A stretch of DNA of 64,000 bases from Lyophyllum atratum (taxonomy: Eukaryota > Basidiomycota > Agaricomycetes > Agaricales > Lyophyllaceae). The position numbers and the translations under genes are program-made. The stretch spans positions 1 to 64,000 of the forward strand of contig JACGCN010000088.1 of NCBI GenBank assembly GCA_014905825.1, read 5' to 3'. The notes under the pieces were generated by a model that saw only the letters and a program-made list of their open reading frames with translations, searched no databases and had not been told where the DNA came from. Positions 21,036-34,069 of the stretch are shown here, piece by piece; the first letter of the stretch is position 1, and each line of letters opens with the position of its first letter.

Positions 21036-24000
21036 CTATGTTGAGTCTTCCGAGCCTGTCCTCCCTTGCTGCTTCTCAAATTGTTGTCGGAGCACATTCA
21101 TCAACGAGGTCTTCATCTCTCGCTCGGGGGCACTCTCTTCCTTCTCCGTATCTCCTGCAACAGCTTCATCGAGTGCCAATTTCGTCTCTCCAAGCTTAAG
21201 CATGTCCTCCTCAATTGTACCGCGTGAAATAAGCTTGACCACCTCCACATCGCGTTTTTGTCCAATCCGGTATGCGCGATCCTGTGCCTGTCGGTCATTG
21301 TGTGGATTGAAATCCTGATCGAACCTATGGCAGAATGGTCTGAACGCATTGTGATATTGTTAGGAGGGGAGAGCGTACATGATCACAACTGACGCTGCAG
21401 TCAGGTTGATTCCCATCCCCCCTGCTTTAGTTGACAGGAGGAAGACTGGTATCGACTGATCCTCAGTGAACTCATCTACCAGCGTCTGGCGTACATCCAC
21501 GGGTGTGTTGCCTGTCAATATCAAATAGTTTATAGAGTCATGTTTCAGAATCGCCTGAAGTATGTCCAGAATCTGCGTAAACTGTGGAACACGATTTAGC
21601 CTATGTAAGTGCATCCACGCAGGAACACGAGTTAACGAACCTGAGAAAAAACAAGGACCTTCCTCCCCTCCTGGCGATAGTTGGCGAGGAGTTTCATAAG
21701 GACTTGTACTTTTCCCGCGTCGAGATAGCAGTTTTCATCTTGGAGATACTTGCGCGTCGACTGAGAGGGAGAGAGAAAAAAGTTCTGTCAAAACAATCCA
21801 GAAGTGGGGACAAACTAGAAGACCGACTTTGTAAGTCGCGCAAAATATTTGAAGTTCTGCATCGGTCATGACTGACATATCCTCTTTGACGAGGTCAAAA
21901 AGTGCCCCACGCTTCTTGAAATCGGGTTCCTTGAGCAATTGTTTTGTTATCCCCGACAATCTCGCATCCGTAAAGAGGGTACGGAAAAGCATAGGATGCG
22001 AAGCCGCCTTGCGTAAATCCATAAGAACATTGGAGCTGTTCTCGAGATACATCTTATCCTTAGGTCGCCCATTTGTTCGAAGTTTTTTCTTCGCTGGTTC
22101 AGAGCGTCCTTTGGTCGAGGACACTTCTGTATCGTTAGCAGCAGTCTCGTCGAGGACTGTCTTCCTCGAACGCTGAAGGGCATCTCTATAGATGGATTGC
22201 TGAAGTTCTGTCATAATGCACCATTCGATTCGCTCCGTCTTCTTGGGGAGATCTTTGAGCACCTAACAAGCGACCTTCAGTAAAGGTGGTGCTGTAAAGG
22301 GACCGTAAACGTTACCTGATCTTTCCGTCGACGCAGAACAAACGGAGTCATCATCTTCTTCGCCCTGGAGACACGTTCCTGAGCCAGTAAAGAAACTTTC
22401 GAATCCCCTTTGACCTTGAAGATAGCTCGTAATGAGTGTATTGACTCAGCAAAGTGGTGGGGCAGGATGAAATTCATCAATGACTGGATTTGGGATGAAT
22501 GAGCTTCTCGTCAGCCACAAACTTACCGACGTACCACGAGCTCCTGCAAGTTGTTTTGCAAGGGGGTTCCAGTCAAAAGCAATCGCCATTTGGAGCCGAA
22601 CTTCAGCAAAGACTGATAGCGTTGCGACTGGAAGTTTTTCAGGACGTGTCCTTCATCATAAACACAGGACTAGGACCCGTCGTCAGTGAGCTATAGCCAC
22701 TACAGCCATTATGGCGGCACTCACATCCCAGTCAATACGTCGAAAGAATTTTCGATCGCGATCATCTCCTTGGGCCAAGTTGTAAGTGGTGATGAGGACT
22801 TCCCAACCTTCATCATTCGCACTCCTACACCGTTGCGAATCAATAAGGGTTTGTCTGAGCTCGATTCGTTCCCCCTTTCCAGCGTAATATGTCTGAACAG
22901 CGATTGAAGGCGCGAATCGGGCGAATTCACGACACCAATTCTCCAGTGTCGAAGAACTATGGCAAGGTATTAGACTTCATATTAGGCATGGAAGGCATTA
23001 CACTTACGGTACAACAATGAGATGCGGCCCCTTGTTTCCTTTTTCCTTGAGGTAAGCCAAGAAGCTTATCACTTGGATGGTTTTTCCGAGACCTGGTCAT
23101 TGCGGACGATGAGCGCAGAGCCAAGATGGTTCACGTTAAACTATACGCGCCCATTTCATCAGCCAAGATACAGCTTAGCTTGCTTCGATAGAGCAGGTGG
23201 AGCCAATTTACACCAAGTAATTGGTACTCTTTTAGTTCCACAGTCTTAGCGAGCAAAGATGGCTGGGTAACCAAGTAGTCGGCTGACTTCTGGCTCTTCA
23301 CGGATTCGAGAGCTACCAGGCTAAGAGCCCCATCATCCGCATTGCTTATCGTAGAAGGCATAGTGCAGTCTTCGCTTGCCTTCCCTTTCCATTGGGCTGG
23401 TGTGGTTGTCCACGTCGCGATCGCAGCCCGGAGAGTCGCGCCTATCTGTTCACAATCTTCAAGGATGTTATCGACGACGGCGTATTCTTCAAAGATGTTT
23501 TGACACTCTTCAAACATCCGAGGACTAATTCCAGCGGGCCCAGCTTTCTTCTTACCCTGGCCTAACTTGGTATTCAAGTCGTCAATTGACTCATATGGTC
23601 GCAATTGGAAGATAGTTGCGGCCTGTTCACGTGTACAGCCTATATTTTGATAAGAAAGATTGTATACAAAGAACGGCAAGTAGATACTTACCTGTCAATT
23701 CTTGAAGGGCATCAGCGCTTGTGGTGTTAAAGTATTCCAGTGCACGGATTTCTTTCGCGTTCTCTTGGCGCCCGCGTTTACCCTGCATATCATCATCGTC
23801 GCTCTCCGTAAGGTTCCCTTCCGAGTCAGATTCCACAACCATTTTCTTGATCCGCGTTCTACGAGGCATCGCGATGGGAGTTTCGGGGGATGTAGGAGTC
23901 TCAGCCGTCAGATCAACCACCCGCTTAACAGGCGGCGTTGAGACGCTATGCGGTTTGACCTCGAGTACGGGACGGTTCGCGTAAATGAGAGATTTCTTTC

Positions 24001-25035
24001 CCTTCTCCCTCGCCGCGACTTTCTGTGCCTTGTTAGCCTCCTCGATTTCTCTGACCCGTCCGATAGCATCCTTATCTGATCTTGCTGCTGCGGGCGACGA
24101 CGGAGCGACCCAGAGAGGATCGGACAGCAGCTCCGTAGCTTTCTTCACGTCCCCTCTGGCAAGCACCCACGCGGCCTGGACGCGACCAGGGGACTCCATC
24201 GGCATGGTAAGTTTGAAGCGAATGAACTTAGGATCAGAGATAGGATCTAGGATCGTGGAAGTATCGGGCGACGGTGATCGACCCCTCATGATGCGTGGCT
24301 TCGAAGGACCAGCGAGGATCTTGCTGATGTCCGGCAGAGAGTCGTCTGAGGATGTGGAATGATTGTCCACAGTATGCGTCAATATGCGACGTCTCTGGCT
24401 GGGACGCTGGACGTCAGGCGAAGGAGGTGAGGTCACGACATCGGACGCGTCGCGGGTGGAACCAAGATTTATACGTTTGCGGGCACGGCCCCCTTCCTCC
24501 ATGCCTCCTACGAGATCACTATCCCCATCCCAAGGTCGTCGTAAAGACGCGTGATTATGGCTTCCAGTGGATATGAAGCCGCTAGGAGCGCTCAGCGGGT
24601 CTTCGCTCATTCGATGGTGTTGTCCCCAAGCATGTGAGGGATTGGCACTGAGACTATATGCCACGTCATTCCCATGATAATCGCTGCGTGGTTGGTAGAG
24701 ATTGTGGTTACCCTCAGAGGTGAGTGGGCTAGAGCTTGGGACAAGGATTGTTCCGTTGGACGTTGGTGTGCTGGGAAAGAACCTTGAAGCAACAGTGGCA
24801 TCTCGTGATTGTGCAGGTGGAGCGTAGGGTAATGCTACGGTTCCATAGCCTGAGGAGGAGGAGGCTGTAGAGTGAATTGAGGAACTTGAATTCTGTTGCC
24901 GACTGAATCTGAGCTGCTCAAGTGCGGTTTTCTGGTGGAAGCAAAGAACACCAATACACTTGAGAAATCAAGTTGAACCGTTATTGCAAGTACACTGACC
25001 TTGTTATTAGCTATAGCTTCGGCACTGGGCTGCAT
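21036..25035 (-). CDS. FUN30: Fun30/SMARCAD1-type SNF2 chromatin remodeller
   Basis: Fun30-class ATPases remodel nucleosomes in silencing and DNA end resection. The start at 25035 ([12 protein letters not shown], 36-nt first exon, 68-nt intron 24932-24999) reads into [14 protein letters not shown] later ATG at 24664 is in the same frame and would drop about 100 residues. A CUE-like ubiquitin-binding segment ([18 protein letters not shown]) lies in a long charged N-terminal region. The helicase core follows: [27 protein letters not shown], a DEGH Walker B box, [14 protein letters not shown], then the C-terminal lobe with [20 protein letters not shown] and [14 protein letters not shown]. The last exon ([20 protein letters not shown]) runs to the stop at 21036. 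Several introns interrupt the core. All catalytic motifs looked for are present. Confidence 0.93.
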
Positions 25036-26296
25036 TTATGAACGCGAATAACTGCTCAGCAGAGTAGATATGAATGATATGCGTCCACAATGTCAAATGG
25101 AATTGTGCCTCAAAAGCCCGCGACGGTGGTGGTCACAGTTACAAAGCTTGTTGGAGTTGACTTGTGTCGGAGAGTAAAATCGCATGCCACCAAAATGTGC
25201 ATTCTACAAGTTAAATTCTCAGTTGGTCGTTGAAAAAGGGAAAGAAGAAGGGTGGACAGGCGTGGACATGGACATCGCGATGAGAGACGAAGGGACGGGT
25301 AATATGCACATGAACAATATGATATTGAAGGATTAAAGGATTAGAGCGGTGGTAGTGATAGTGATATACATTGCTTGCTACTAGCTATGTGGTCCTTGAG
25401 TAATCAAAACTACTGAAGCTGTTGCTATTATGTAGCGCGGAAGCACTCGGAGTATGATATACCAAGATGCAGGCTTCGTACTGTTGGATGGAAAACAAGC
25501 TGACCGGACATTCGAGATGTACCTCAACAGGCACAGGGCGTGCAAGCAAGTACGCCGTAGGGAAAGGCCATGAGAACCCAAGCTACAGTCTCCAGGACGC
25601 TCAAGTGACCTCCATGGATTAACAGAGCCAATACAGCTCGCAGGAGATGTAGCTGTATGATGCGCCTTCGATATACCAAGTACCGATAGCACGAGTATCA
25701 TCGGTAGTATAGATAATGAAATTGAAGAAAGGAACTAGTCTAGATTGGATGAGTGTGCGGATTATAAGGGCAAGGAAAATGACGCACATCGAAGAGTCGC
25801 TTTGAGACAATTGCAAATGTAGCGGGTTCAGAAACCTGCATTATAGTCTGGAGTGTTGGTGCACGTTCAGAGCTACATCAACATTCCAGGTTTGAACAGA
25901 AGCGAGGATCGTGGCAGAACGGCTGAATCGGGTTTACTAGTATGCAGGGAATAGGCGGGCATAAGACGTTCCTGTTGATATGAGCATAATACTACCGATC
26001 TGATGAAGAGAGGGGAAATGTTGACTGAAATCTCTCCTACAACACATGAATGATGGGAAAGGGTCACAATCACAGACCCACTGAATTCTCGCTCGAGGAA
26101 GGGTATGTAGTGGATGGAAGTCAAGAGTGGGGAGAACAGAAGAGTCACACTTCCTGTTTGTGACAACTGACAGTCACTTGAGGAGCTGCGGATGTGGCAC
26201 GTGCCGTCGCTGCGTGCCTGAGCCTCAGGTTGCAGTTGAGTGTTGCACGGCCTCCGAGCTCCAAGTCTCAACGCCTTACCCGTTCCTCCTCGTACC
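25036..26296. other. divergent intergenic region Fun30 / mitochondrial carrier
   Basis: This 1.26-kb spacer between two divergent starts should contain both promoters. Minus-strand frames at 25381-25816 and 25873-26352 match no family, and I see no repeat or RNA gene. A small unrecognised gene cannot be excluded. Confidence 0.4.
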
Positions 26297-27535
26297 ATGC
26301 GATTCACTGAGATCCTGTTTCTCATACCGACTTTGGCGCTCAGCCTGGCCATAATTGTACCTCTAACAGGTGTACTTGTGCGCTTCAGGGCGAATTACAA
26401 TCCCAAAGCCCTTCGGCTAGACCCCGAGGGTGGGGCGCAAGCCCATACAGGTCCCGTTATCCACTCGTTTTTCGGTATGATGACCAGGGTCTACACGATT
26501 GAGGTATGTCTTCAATTGAATAAACTGACTATGGAGGACAGCTATCAAATGATTCTCAACCTCATTGCAGGGTTGGGCTGGGTTGTACAAGGGGTCGAGT
26601 AAGTTTATCTTTACGGTACAATGTTACTGCAACTGACGACGTTATATGCAGTGCCGACATTGTTGAGCACCGTCATCGTCACTTTGCTTATTCTCACATT
26701 CCTCGATGCGCCGACTACACGACATGGTGCTTACCGAGCACCAGAGGCGGGAATACTGGTTCGTGAATAAGTACAACACTTTAAATCGCTAATCCTATCC
26801 GTGCAGGGAACGCTTGTGTATAGTCTTGGTATGATGTTGATATCATTACCCACTGCGATTTTAACCTATCGGTGTGCATAATTGATATTTTTCATTGGCA
26901 AAATCTCAACTCTTTTCATTGACAGATCGATTACCACACCACATAAACTGCCATACCTACAGCTCATGCACAATTTGCGCATTCTGTTGACGCCTACGGA
27001 ACGCCGGCGTCCTTGGATACTTTACCTAACACCTGGGTTGCTCGCAGCCGAGGTTTTGCACATTGCTATGGTTGTTCTTTTTCTTGGACCTCTACGACGA
27101 CTCCTGGTCCCTGAACTCTCACCAAATTCGGAAAAAAGGATCAGCGACATCTCAATTGTCAAATTGTCGATATACCTTGTCCTAGTTATCCTCAGCACTG
27201 CCATCCTGACGCCCTTGGAAGTCATCGCGACAAGACTAGCCATACAACGCAACCACGCTTCTTCAGAATACAACTCGGTGTCTCAAGAAGTCGATGGTGA
27301 TGCGGAAGAAACAGCAGAGTTTTCAGGTGCTGAAGAAGATGTCATCGGGTCAGTTCCTTTCTTCATCTCCAGTTTCAGACCTCATGTTGTTCTGGGCAGG
27401 CTGAGAAGTGAGGCCGATCCATATCTAGGACTAGTTGATTGCGCAAAGAGAATTATTGATGAAGAGGGGTGGGTGTCCTTGTATCGTGCATGGTGGATTA
27501 CGCTGCTTGGTGGGGTGGGGAGTGCTTTCGCGTAG
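26297..27535 (+). CDS. mitochondrial-carrier family protein (SLC25-like)
   Basis: SLC25 proteins exchange metabolites across the inner mitochondrial membrane. Five exons (26297-26503, 26571-26598, 26652-26758, 26807-26871, 26926-27535) give 338 residues with several hydrophobic helices. The clear signatures are EGWAGLYKGSMPTLL, a carrier signature TPLEVIATRLAIQ (P-x-E-x-x-x-x-R), and near the C-terminus LVDCAKRIIDEEGWVSLYRA. The signature is less regular than in well-studied carriers, and the N-terminus begins with a long hydrophobic helix (MRFTEILFLIPTLALSLAII). The protein may therefore be one of the atypical, possibly outer-membrane, carriers. The substrate cannot be told from the sequence. 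Exon 2 is only 28 nt. The C-terminal stop follows soon after the last carrier motif. Confidence 0.78.
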
Positions 27536-29784
27536 GACAGATGGCCAACCAGTCGAGGAAATACACCACCATCCATGTCACCTACGATATGAAAACCTTA
27601 GCGTGTATAATGGACCCTTAATGATATTGTGAACATCCGATTTTTCAGGACAAATTGCAAGTACTAACAACCGCCTCTACCCCAAGCAAGATCTCTAAAT
27701 CAAATATGAATCTGTAATCCCCCTGAGCCTGAGGTCCATGCTGAATGCTATCCCCGGTCGCCTCGACATTGATGATGGTGAGACGGGAATTTGGGCAGCG
27801 TGATGCGAAAGCGAATGGTAACATCAGGCCCGACCCCTGCACATTCTTCCAAAAAGAAAGTTGATATAATCTGGGTGATGTGGTGGCCGATTGTGCGATC
27901 GCAGGCCTCTCTCAACCCCACCTGTATGAAGGTCATATACCGAGTACTTCAAGTCAGCTCCAAGTCTCAAGATCAGATCAGAAGACTTCGTTCCGCCGGC
28001 CTAACCACACACGTCCCTTAGGGATGCTCGGTTAGTGGCAAATGCCGCAGGCATTTTTCAATGACACCCTGACATTGACCATATGAGCAAGGTTCCAGGG
28101 GCGGTCAGGATGGGGTTGATATGGATAGGTATCAACCCCGGAGAAGTACGATAAATTCCGGATTCGGACGCCGCGGTTCCCAGTATTATTAGATGCCCTG
28201 GTGCTCGAATGTCAGGAAACTGACCAATGATCAACGACAAAGTGTCAGTATAGGTCAGGCACTCGAATGGCAATGAGAATTACAAACGTTAGCATTTGGT
28301 TGTGTCCTTGGCGGAAGCGCTGCGAAACCCCTCGTATAGTGAACACAACAAGCCAGACCGAGAAGTCTTGTTCGACGAGTCAATTCACGTTGCCCCCGAA
28401 GTCGTGACCTGCAAGCTGGATATGGACATCTTTATGGGATCCTTCACATCGAGCGGATCCTTGCGCATGTTCTGAAACAGAATTATACGAGAGGAACGGA
28501 GAATTATTAGCTCCCGCGTGGAGCGAGATCTGAGGTCGAGGTGTAGTAGGTTGATAAGGTGGTCGATCGTTCTAACTTGAGAGATGAGTGCTTCGTTGAA
28601 TGTAGATGGGCGAGAAATTAAGTCCTGAGGGTGGCTTTCAAGATATGATCTTCATTGGCACGAGAAGTCGAAAAGTATCAGCTCAGAGGAAAACCAACAT
28701 TTGCAGCTCCTTGAAAATAAAAGGTCGTCAGTCCCTTGGTAGCCTTACCCTGTCTTTACAAACTAATATTCCGAGGAACAATGTTTGATGTCGGTTTATC
28801 TCAAGATGTGTACAACTTGAAGGCAACGTTGAGCGCATCAGAAATACAAACCGAAACATACGCACTGGGATTAGATGTAGAAATCTCCTGTCAGAGTGAA
28901 TGAGACTCGGATACATGGTACTGCACTGGAAATAAGACCAGTTGCCGACAGCCACGATCATTTGAAGTTACCAGTGCAGTATAGTCACCAGTGCAGTATA
29001 AGCCCACGAAAGAGGACCAGCGTAAGAATTAGGATGGATGTGAATGTGCTCAGGCTACTACCCCTTGAGCACGACCTTGCTGACAACGCTAGAAATAGTT
29101 TCGCGGTGTTGAAGCATGACGTATCATGGCAAGAAGGAAGGGGAACTCGCCAATTAAAGAGCTAAGATCATTTTTGGCAAGACTGAGGCACACTCGTGAG
29201 GTCGAGGCAGCTCATCCTGATACCTCGGCTTTTACGCGCATCGCCACGAGGATCAGCCCCGTGAGGAGGCTTGCTTTCATTTGTTCCATTTGTTACGGTC
29301 TCTTTGAGGTTGGCAATGGTTCCCAACTTCCGACGCACAAACTGGGTAGTGACGCTTGTGAGTAAACCGGCATTCTGCACTGCCAATATCTGCGATGCTG
29401 ATGTGGCTTTTCGGATCCAGGTTCACTTGACACACTTCTTTCAACTTGGGCACTGATTGGTTTTGGACGAAAACGATCTTGTCATAATAATGATGATCCA
29501 GCTCACATGGGCTTCTCACGTTCGCGATACTCGTTCTCATTCGGCCATCCCGACATGATGGAAAGTTGCACACTCTCAAATTTCCCTCGGCTGTCTGCCC
29601 TGATCGTCTGTATGGGGGTCTTGCCTGGACGCGTTCGATTCGATTGGTGGTAACGCTGTTCGATGGAGGTCCTTCCTTTCCTGTGTCCCGGAGACCGAAC
29701 CCACCCCATTCATACAAATACTATCAGAGATTTCCTGTCAACTGTTCTAACCTACCCATCCAGCGATTTGTCTTTGCCCCCGAC
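27536..29784. other. 2.2-kb intergenic region, no supported gene
   Basis: The region lies between two plus-strand genes. Minus-strand frames at 27645-27936 and 28058-28273 have some protein-like character (for example HHITQIISTFFLEECAGVGP), but shift frame and match no family I recognise. A short direct duplication of ACCAGTGCAGTATA lies near 28970-29000. Part of this stretch must be the promoter of the Zn2Cys6 gene. Confidence 0.35.
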
Positions 29785-31261
29785 ATGTCTTCCGAAACTT
29801 CGACCAAACTAAAGCGAAATGCCTCCTCCTCCTCCAACCCTCCTGCCTCCAACAGTGATCATCGCAAGAGGTGTGCATAGTATTTCTATCTCTTGACCAG
29901 CCGTTCAAAACCTTTCGTCCAAGACGTCGAAATCGCACCACCCAGTCCTGCCTTAATTGCCATACGTCTAAACGAATGGTAGGCCTGAAGACTATATTAT
30001 TTATTGCGACTCGATATTCATGTCAAATTTTAGTGCGACCGAAAGCGCCCCGCGTGTGCGCGTTGTACTCAGCTCGGACTTGTTAGTGACAATCATTGCT
30101 GCTTTGTTGCCCCATGCTGAGCGAGGCTTGTCAGACTGGTCTGTGTGTATATGAGGTCGACGACCCAAGTCAGAGATCTGATTCTCAAGACGAAGGCGCA
30201 CGTCTTCTCAAGCGTGTTGCCGAACTAGAAGGTGTCATCCGCGAGGTAAATTCTTACACAGACTAGTCCAATTATTCGCATGCCGAGCCGAGCCTGCCTT
30301 TACAGCTGAAGAATAAACCGCATCCTCGTTGGTCTCAACCAGGGAGCAGTCCTGTTGACAAGTGGCATTCCCGTCCTCAGCCTAGTGGCGGATCAGATGC
30401 ACTAGACCCCATGTCAGACGCGCCGTCCCCTCAAACATCATCGGATAACGGAGATTCTCCGTACATCGGTCGCGCCTCTATCCGCTCATCGACAACTACT
30501 AGATCGTCCAATGCATACCCCTCCGTTCCTCTTCTCCCAGGGCGCAGATCTTCTTCATCGCATTCGCAGTATTATCCTTCATCACCACAGAGTACACCAT
30601 CACCTTCTCTGATGACACCGACTGAAGAGTACTCCCAGCCACAAATTGCAATCAGTGCTCAGCCGCATGCATCTCCCGACTACGATTTATCGTCTATTTT
30701 TCTTGGGTATACTAGTCTGGCAGGCGCTGACGACTACGCAGTACTGAAAACCGGTCGTGCCGACGAATCTTGCTTTATCAAACAACATGGGGGCCACTGC
30801 GGTTGCCTTCATGAATCTGCCAACTACAACGCTGTCCTCGAGCTGTCAATACGGCTCCGGAAAGCTGCAGACATTCTTGCCCGCTCGCCGAGCCACCATA
30901 TAGGTTCTACCTGTCTTCTGAACCAACGTATCTCGGACCTCGATACATTCACCACGTATGTCTCATCGGTTTCGCCTTCGACATCATGATGAGACTCACA
31001 ATGTTTCCGGATAGGAATACCCTGGGAAATATAATGACCTCGCCGGAAGATTTGCCATTGATAAATCAAGAGAGGTCTCGTCCGAACGCAGCCGTCCTTC
31101 CGTCAAATCAACTCTATGGCCCGAGTCCACGCCGGCCTTCAACCAAACCCGCGCCATCGTTTAATAGCCTGCACTCATGGGATATGATGCCGGCGGCCTC
31201 CAGCCCCGCACTTCCTTGTGACGATTCTTTCATGTCTTGGGAGCCTCCCCGGCGAGTGTAA
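29785..31261 (+). CDS. Zn2Cys6 fungal transcription factor
   Basis: The protein has a Zn(II)2Cys6 binuclear cluster near residue 40: C-L-N-C, six residues, C-DRKRPA-C-A-R-C, eight residues, C. It is preceded by basic RRRNRTTQS and followed by a short helix (LLKRVAELEGVIRE) of the dimerisation type. Six exons (29785-29870, 29924-29978, 30034-30081, 30135-30245, 30306-30955, 31015-31261) give 398 residues. The rest is Ser/Pro-rich, with a short conserved-looking block HGGHCGCLHESANYNAVLEL, typical of small basidiomycete Zn2Cys6 proteins lacking the large fungal_trans domain. The zinc cluster is divided among exons 2, 3 and 4, so correct splicing is needed to build it. Target genes are unknown. 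Confidence 0.88.
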
Positions 31262-32686
31262 GTCAAGTCGAGTACATAAATATTTGTATGAATATATTGG
31301 AAATAGTTATCTAGAGCATTCCCTTGCTCAACACAATTTCCGTTTTGAACATGCGTTTCGCACTGTGGAGACGCTCACACGTCGACGCTTGGCTGCCCGA
31401 AGCCCAAGTGCTACAAGGCTTGGAATCCAACTTCTCGACCTCGGGGTCGGAGATGGCAGAGCCTTGGCAAATCAACAATTGTGGCGTTCCCGTTCGGCGC
31501 CCAGGGTCTTTGTGCCCAGAGTTCTCTATGGAAGCGAGGAAACGGCGGAGAGTGCATGAACAAAGTTCAATAAACCCGTATCGGATAAGATTTACAACAG
31601 AAGCTCAAAGACGTATCAGTAGTCGAAGACTTAACGCACCTACACGCTGCAGGCGGACAAACCCACGTTATCTGTACAATGTGCAATGCAGAGCGGACCA
31701 TCGTGACCAATAATAGTGCGAGGGGCGATCGTAAAAGGGTAATCTCTTCGGGCATCGGTTTTGCCTTCCAAGTGGCGAATGGGGGGCATAGTATACACGA
31801 GCTAACACAGGCGATCCGGGAAGAATCTTTCGAGGCAGGGGGTCTTCGTGCGCGCCTTTTGGTGTCTTCGATGACAGATACTCACCAGGCGCCGATGAAC
31901 TTCATCCAAAATCATTAGGAACTTCCGGATTCGATAGTAATTTATAGGAAACGGGTGACGGACTGACCGGAAAATTCTAGCGAGCCGGGCGATGTTTTAT
32001 CAGACCGGGTTGAGGTGAATAACTCCTGTAGAAGAAGCTACGGGATACGCAGATAGAAGTTATACGTTGGACGAAGTTAATAAATTTACACTGATGGAAA
32101 GTCTTGACAACAAGAAGACCGACAGAAGGCTATGTCACTGACCCCATGCCTTGCTTGCTTCGCTATAATAACGTCGCGTAATCCACAATCGGTTGAGTGC
32201 CAACCACATCTACAGGTGGCCAAGTTCGCGACGTCTCGGAGAGAAATGGGAAAGCCTTAGCCTATATCTGCGCTCCATAAGCGTGACATTACTATCGGTC
32301 TTCGGACTAGCAGGAGATCGTCAAATGAATTGCACTTCTCAGTTGACGGACGATCCTGCTGAGGATTGGAAAGACTCACGATAGAGTTGATCCGAGTCCA
32401 GCCTTTGGGCTCTTGAGATTGATCAGTAATTAGTGTGCCGAGGCAAACCGGATATCGCGAGGATGCTGAACGTTCAATGGGCATGCATGGCGCCTGCCAC
32501 TGTTATGGCATTGCAGCACGGAGTCGCGACTCTCTCAAACTTGCGATGCGTTGATTACGTAGTAAATAGTGCATTGGTCAGCATCAGCACAGATTTTGAA
32601 CCTTCCATTCTGCCACAAACCAGCACCAGTATATCGACGAATCTCTTACAGTTCACACTAATCTACATCACAACACACGATTCTCG
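31262..32686. other. intergenic region upstream of U2AF35
   Basis: About 1.4 kb between two plus-strand genes. Open frames at 31218-31918 overlap the TF's 3' side and look like non-coding sequence. No repeat or RNA gene was seen. Confidence 0.4.
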
Positions 32687-33585
32687 ATGGCTTCTCATCT
32701 GGTAAGTTCATATTCCAATAAATTGCCCTAAATTTCGCTTACATTGTTTTTGCAAGGCTAATATCTTTGGAACAGAGCAAGACCGCGTCAACTGCTCGTT
32801 CTACTATAAAGTAAGTCCCACAAACGTTTCGTTTTTCCTTTTCAGACTATTGAGGACTTCAACAAGATTGGTGCCTGCCGACACGGAGACCGCTGCTCCC
32901 GGAAACATATCAAACCTCCGTTTTCTCAGACCATCTTACTTCCGAACGTTTACCACAACCCTGCGCACGACCCCGTCTGCAAACTCACTGAAAAGGAACT
33001 TCAAGAGGGATTTGACGCGGTGTACGAGGATTTATACTGTGAATTATCGAAGTTTGGGCATCTTCTCGAGCTCCACGTGAGTGCATGTGGTCCATGTCGA
33101 GGCAGCTTCACTGACCCATTCAACAGGTGTGTGACAATGTTGGAGACCATCTGATTGGTAATGTGTACGCGCGGTACGAGTGGGAAACAGAGGCTCAGGC
33201 GGCGGTGGATAGCTGCAACGAACGGTGGTATGCAGGTACGTTGATCATTTTCTTGGTTGAAGTGCGCCTAATGTCTCTCGCAGGACGACCGCTTTATGCC
33301 GAATTGTCACCTGTCACGGATTTCCGCGAAGCATGTTGTCGACAAAACGAGAACGGCGAATGCAATCGTGGTGGATTTTGTAACTTTATGCACTTGAGGC
33401 TTGCATCCAAAGATCTTGTCTCTTCACTAAGAGCGGGACAAAGATTGGAAAGGAGACTCAACCCAGCGAAGAACGAGAGTGGCGGTGGCGGGTGGGAACC
33501 AAGCAAGCGAGAAGGAGGTCGTGGCCGTAGTGCGAGTCCAAGAAGGGGCGGAAACAGTGGAGAGGATAGGTGGACCAGAAAATAA
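32687..33585 (+). CDS. U2AF1: U2AF35, U2 snRNP auxiliary factor small subunit
   Basis: The protein recognises the AG of 3' splice sites together with the large U2AF subunit. Exons 32687-32701, 32757-32810, 32867-33076, 33127-33235 and 33284-33585 give 229 residues. The order is MASHLANIFGTEQDRVNCSF, CCCH zinc finger 1 ([20 protein letters not shown]), a UHM/RRM-like domain (CDNVGDHLIGNVYARYEWET), AELSPVTDFREACCRQ, and CCCH finger 2 (CNRGGFCNFMHLR). A short Arg/Ser/Gly tail follows. The second intron offers two AGs 21 nt apart: CAG at 32845 would give a 35-nt intron and seven extra residues (TIEDFNK) inside finger 1, and AAG at 32866 gives a normal 56-nt intron and the family sequence. I chose the latter. 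Confidence 0.95.
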
Positions 33586-34069
33586 GCAAGCTTTACACAC
33601 ATCCATTCACCACGCTTGTATCGTCGACCATTTTTTTTTGGTACAGCAGTTCCCTACGCTCATCATATATCTTCGAACTTTTTTGCACGAATCATCAACT
33701 TTCAGAAGTTACTTCTTTGTACGCGGATTTCCTTGATTGGTTTGTATAAGGAAATATGAGATTTTACGATGGCTACCCAATCGTAGGTTTTTTGGGGCTG
33801 CAACGAAGTATGCGTGCGCCCATATGATAACCCAGTTCAAGGGACATGTTCACTGGACAGCAATCAAGAAGCAATAGGTTCTTGAATGAATGCCAAGACT
33901 GCAAGAGTGTCTGTTCACACAGAGAAGTGATAGTCCCTCGGTCTTGCGCTCGGTCTTGCAAATTGTCAAGTTATTCAAGGAAGCTAGCCCGAGCTCGGGT
34001 TGCTCACAAAATGACGTATGATGGGACGCGCAAGGTGACACATTGTAATTCATTAAATTACATCAATGA
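33586..34069. other. convergent 3' intergenic region U2AF35 / ALG14
   Basis: A 484-bp spacer between two convergent stop codons, expected to hold both 3' UTRs and polyadenylation signals. No gene or repeat seen. Confidence 0.45.

Noticed and set aside
32811..32845. Use of the first CAG as the normal U2AF35 splice acceptor
   Set aside because: It would make a 35-nt intron and put seven residues into a conserved zinc finger. It is kept only as a possible alternative event.
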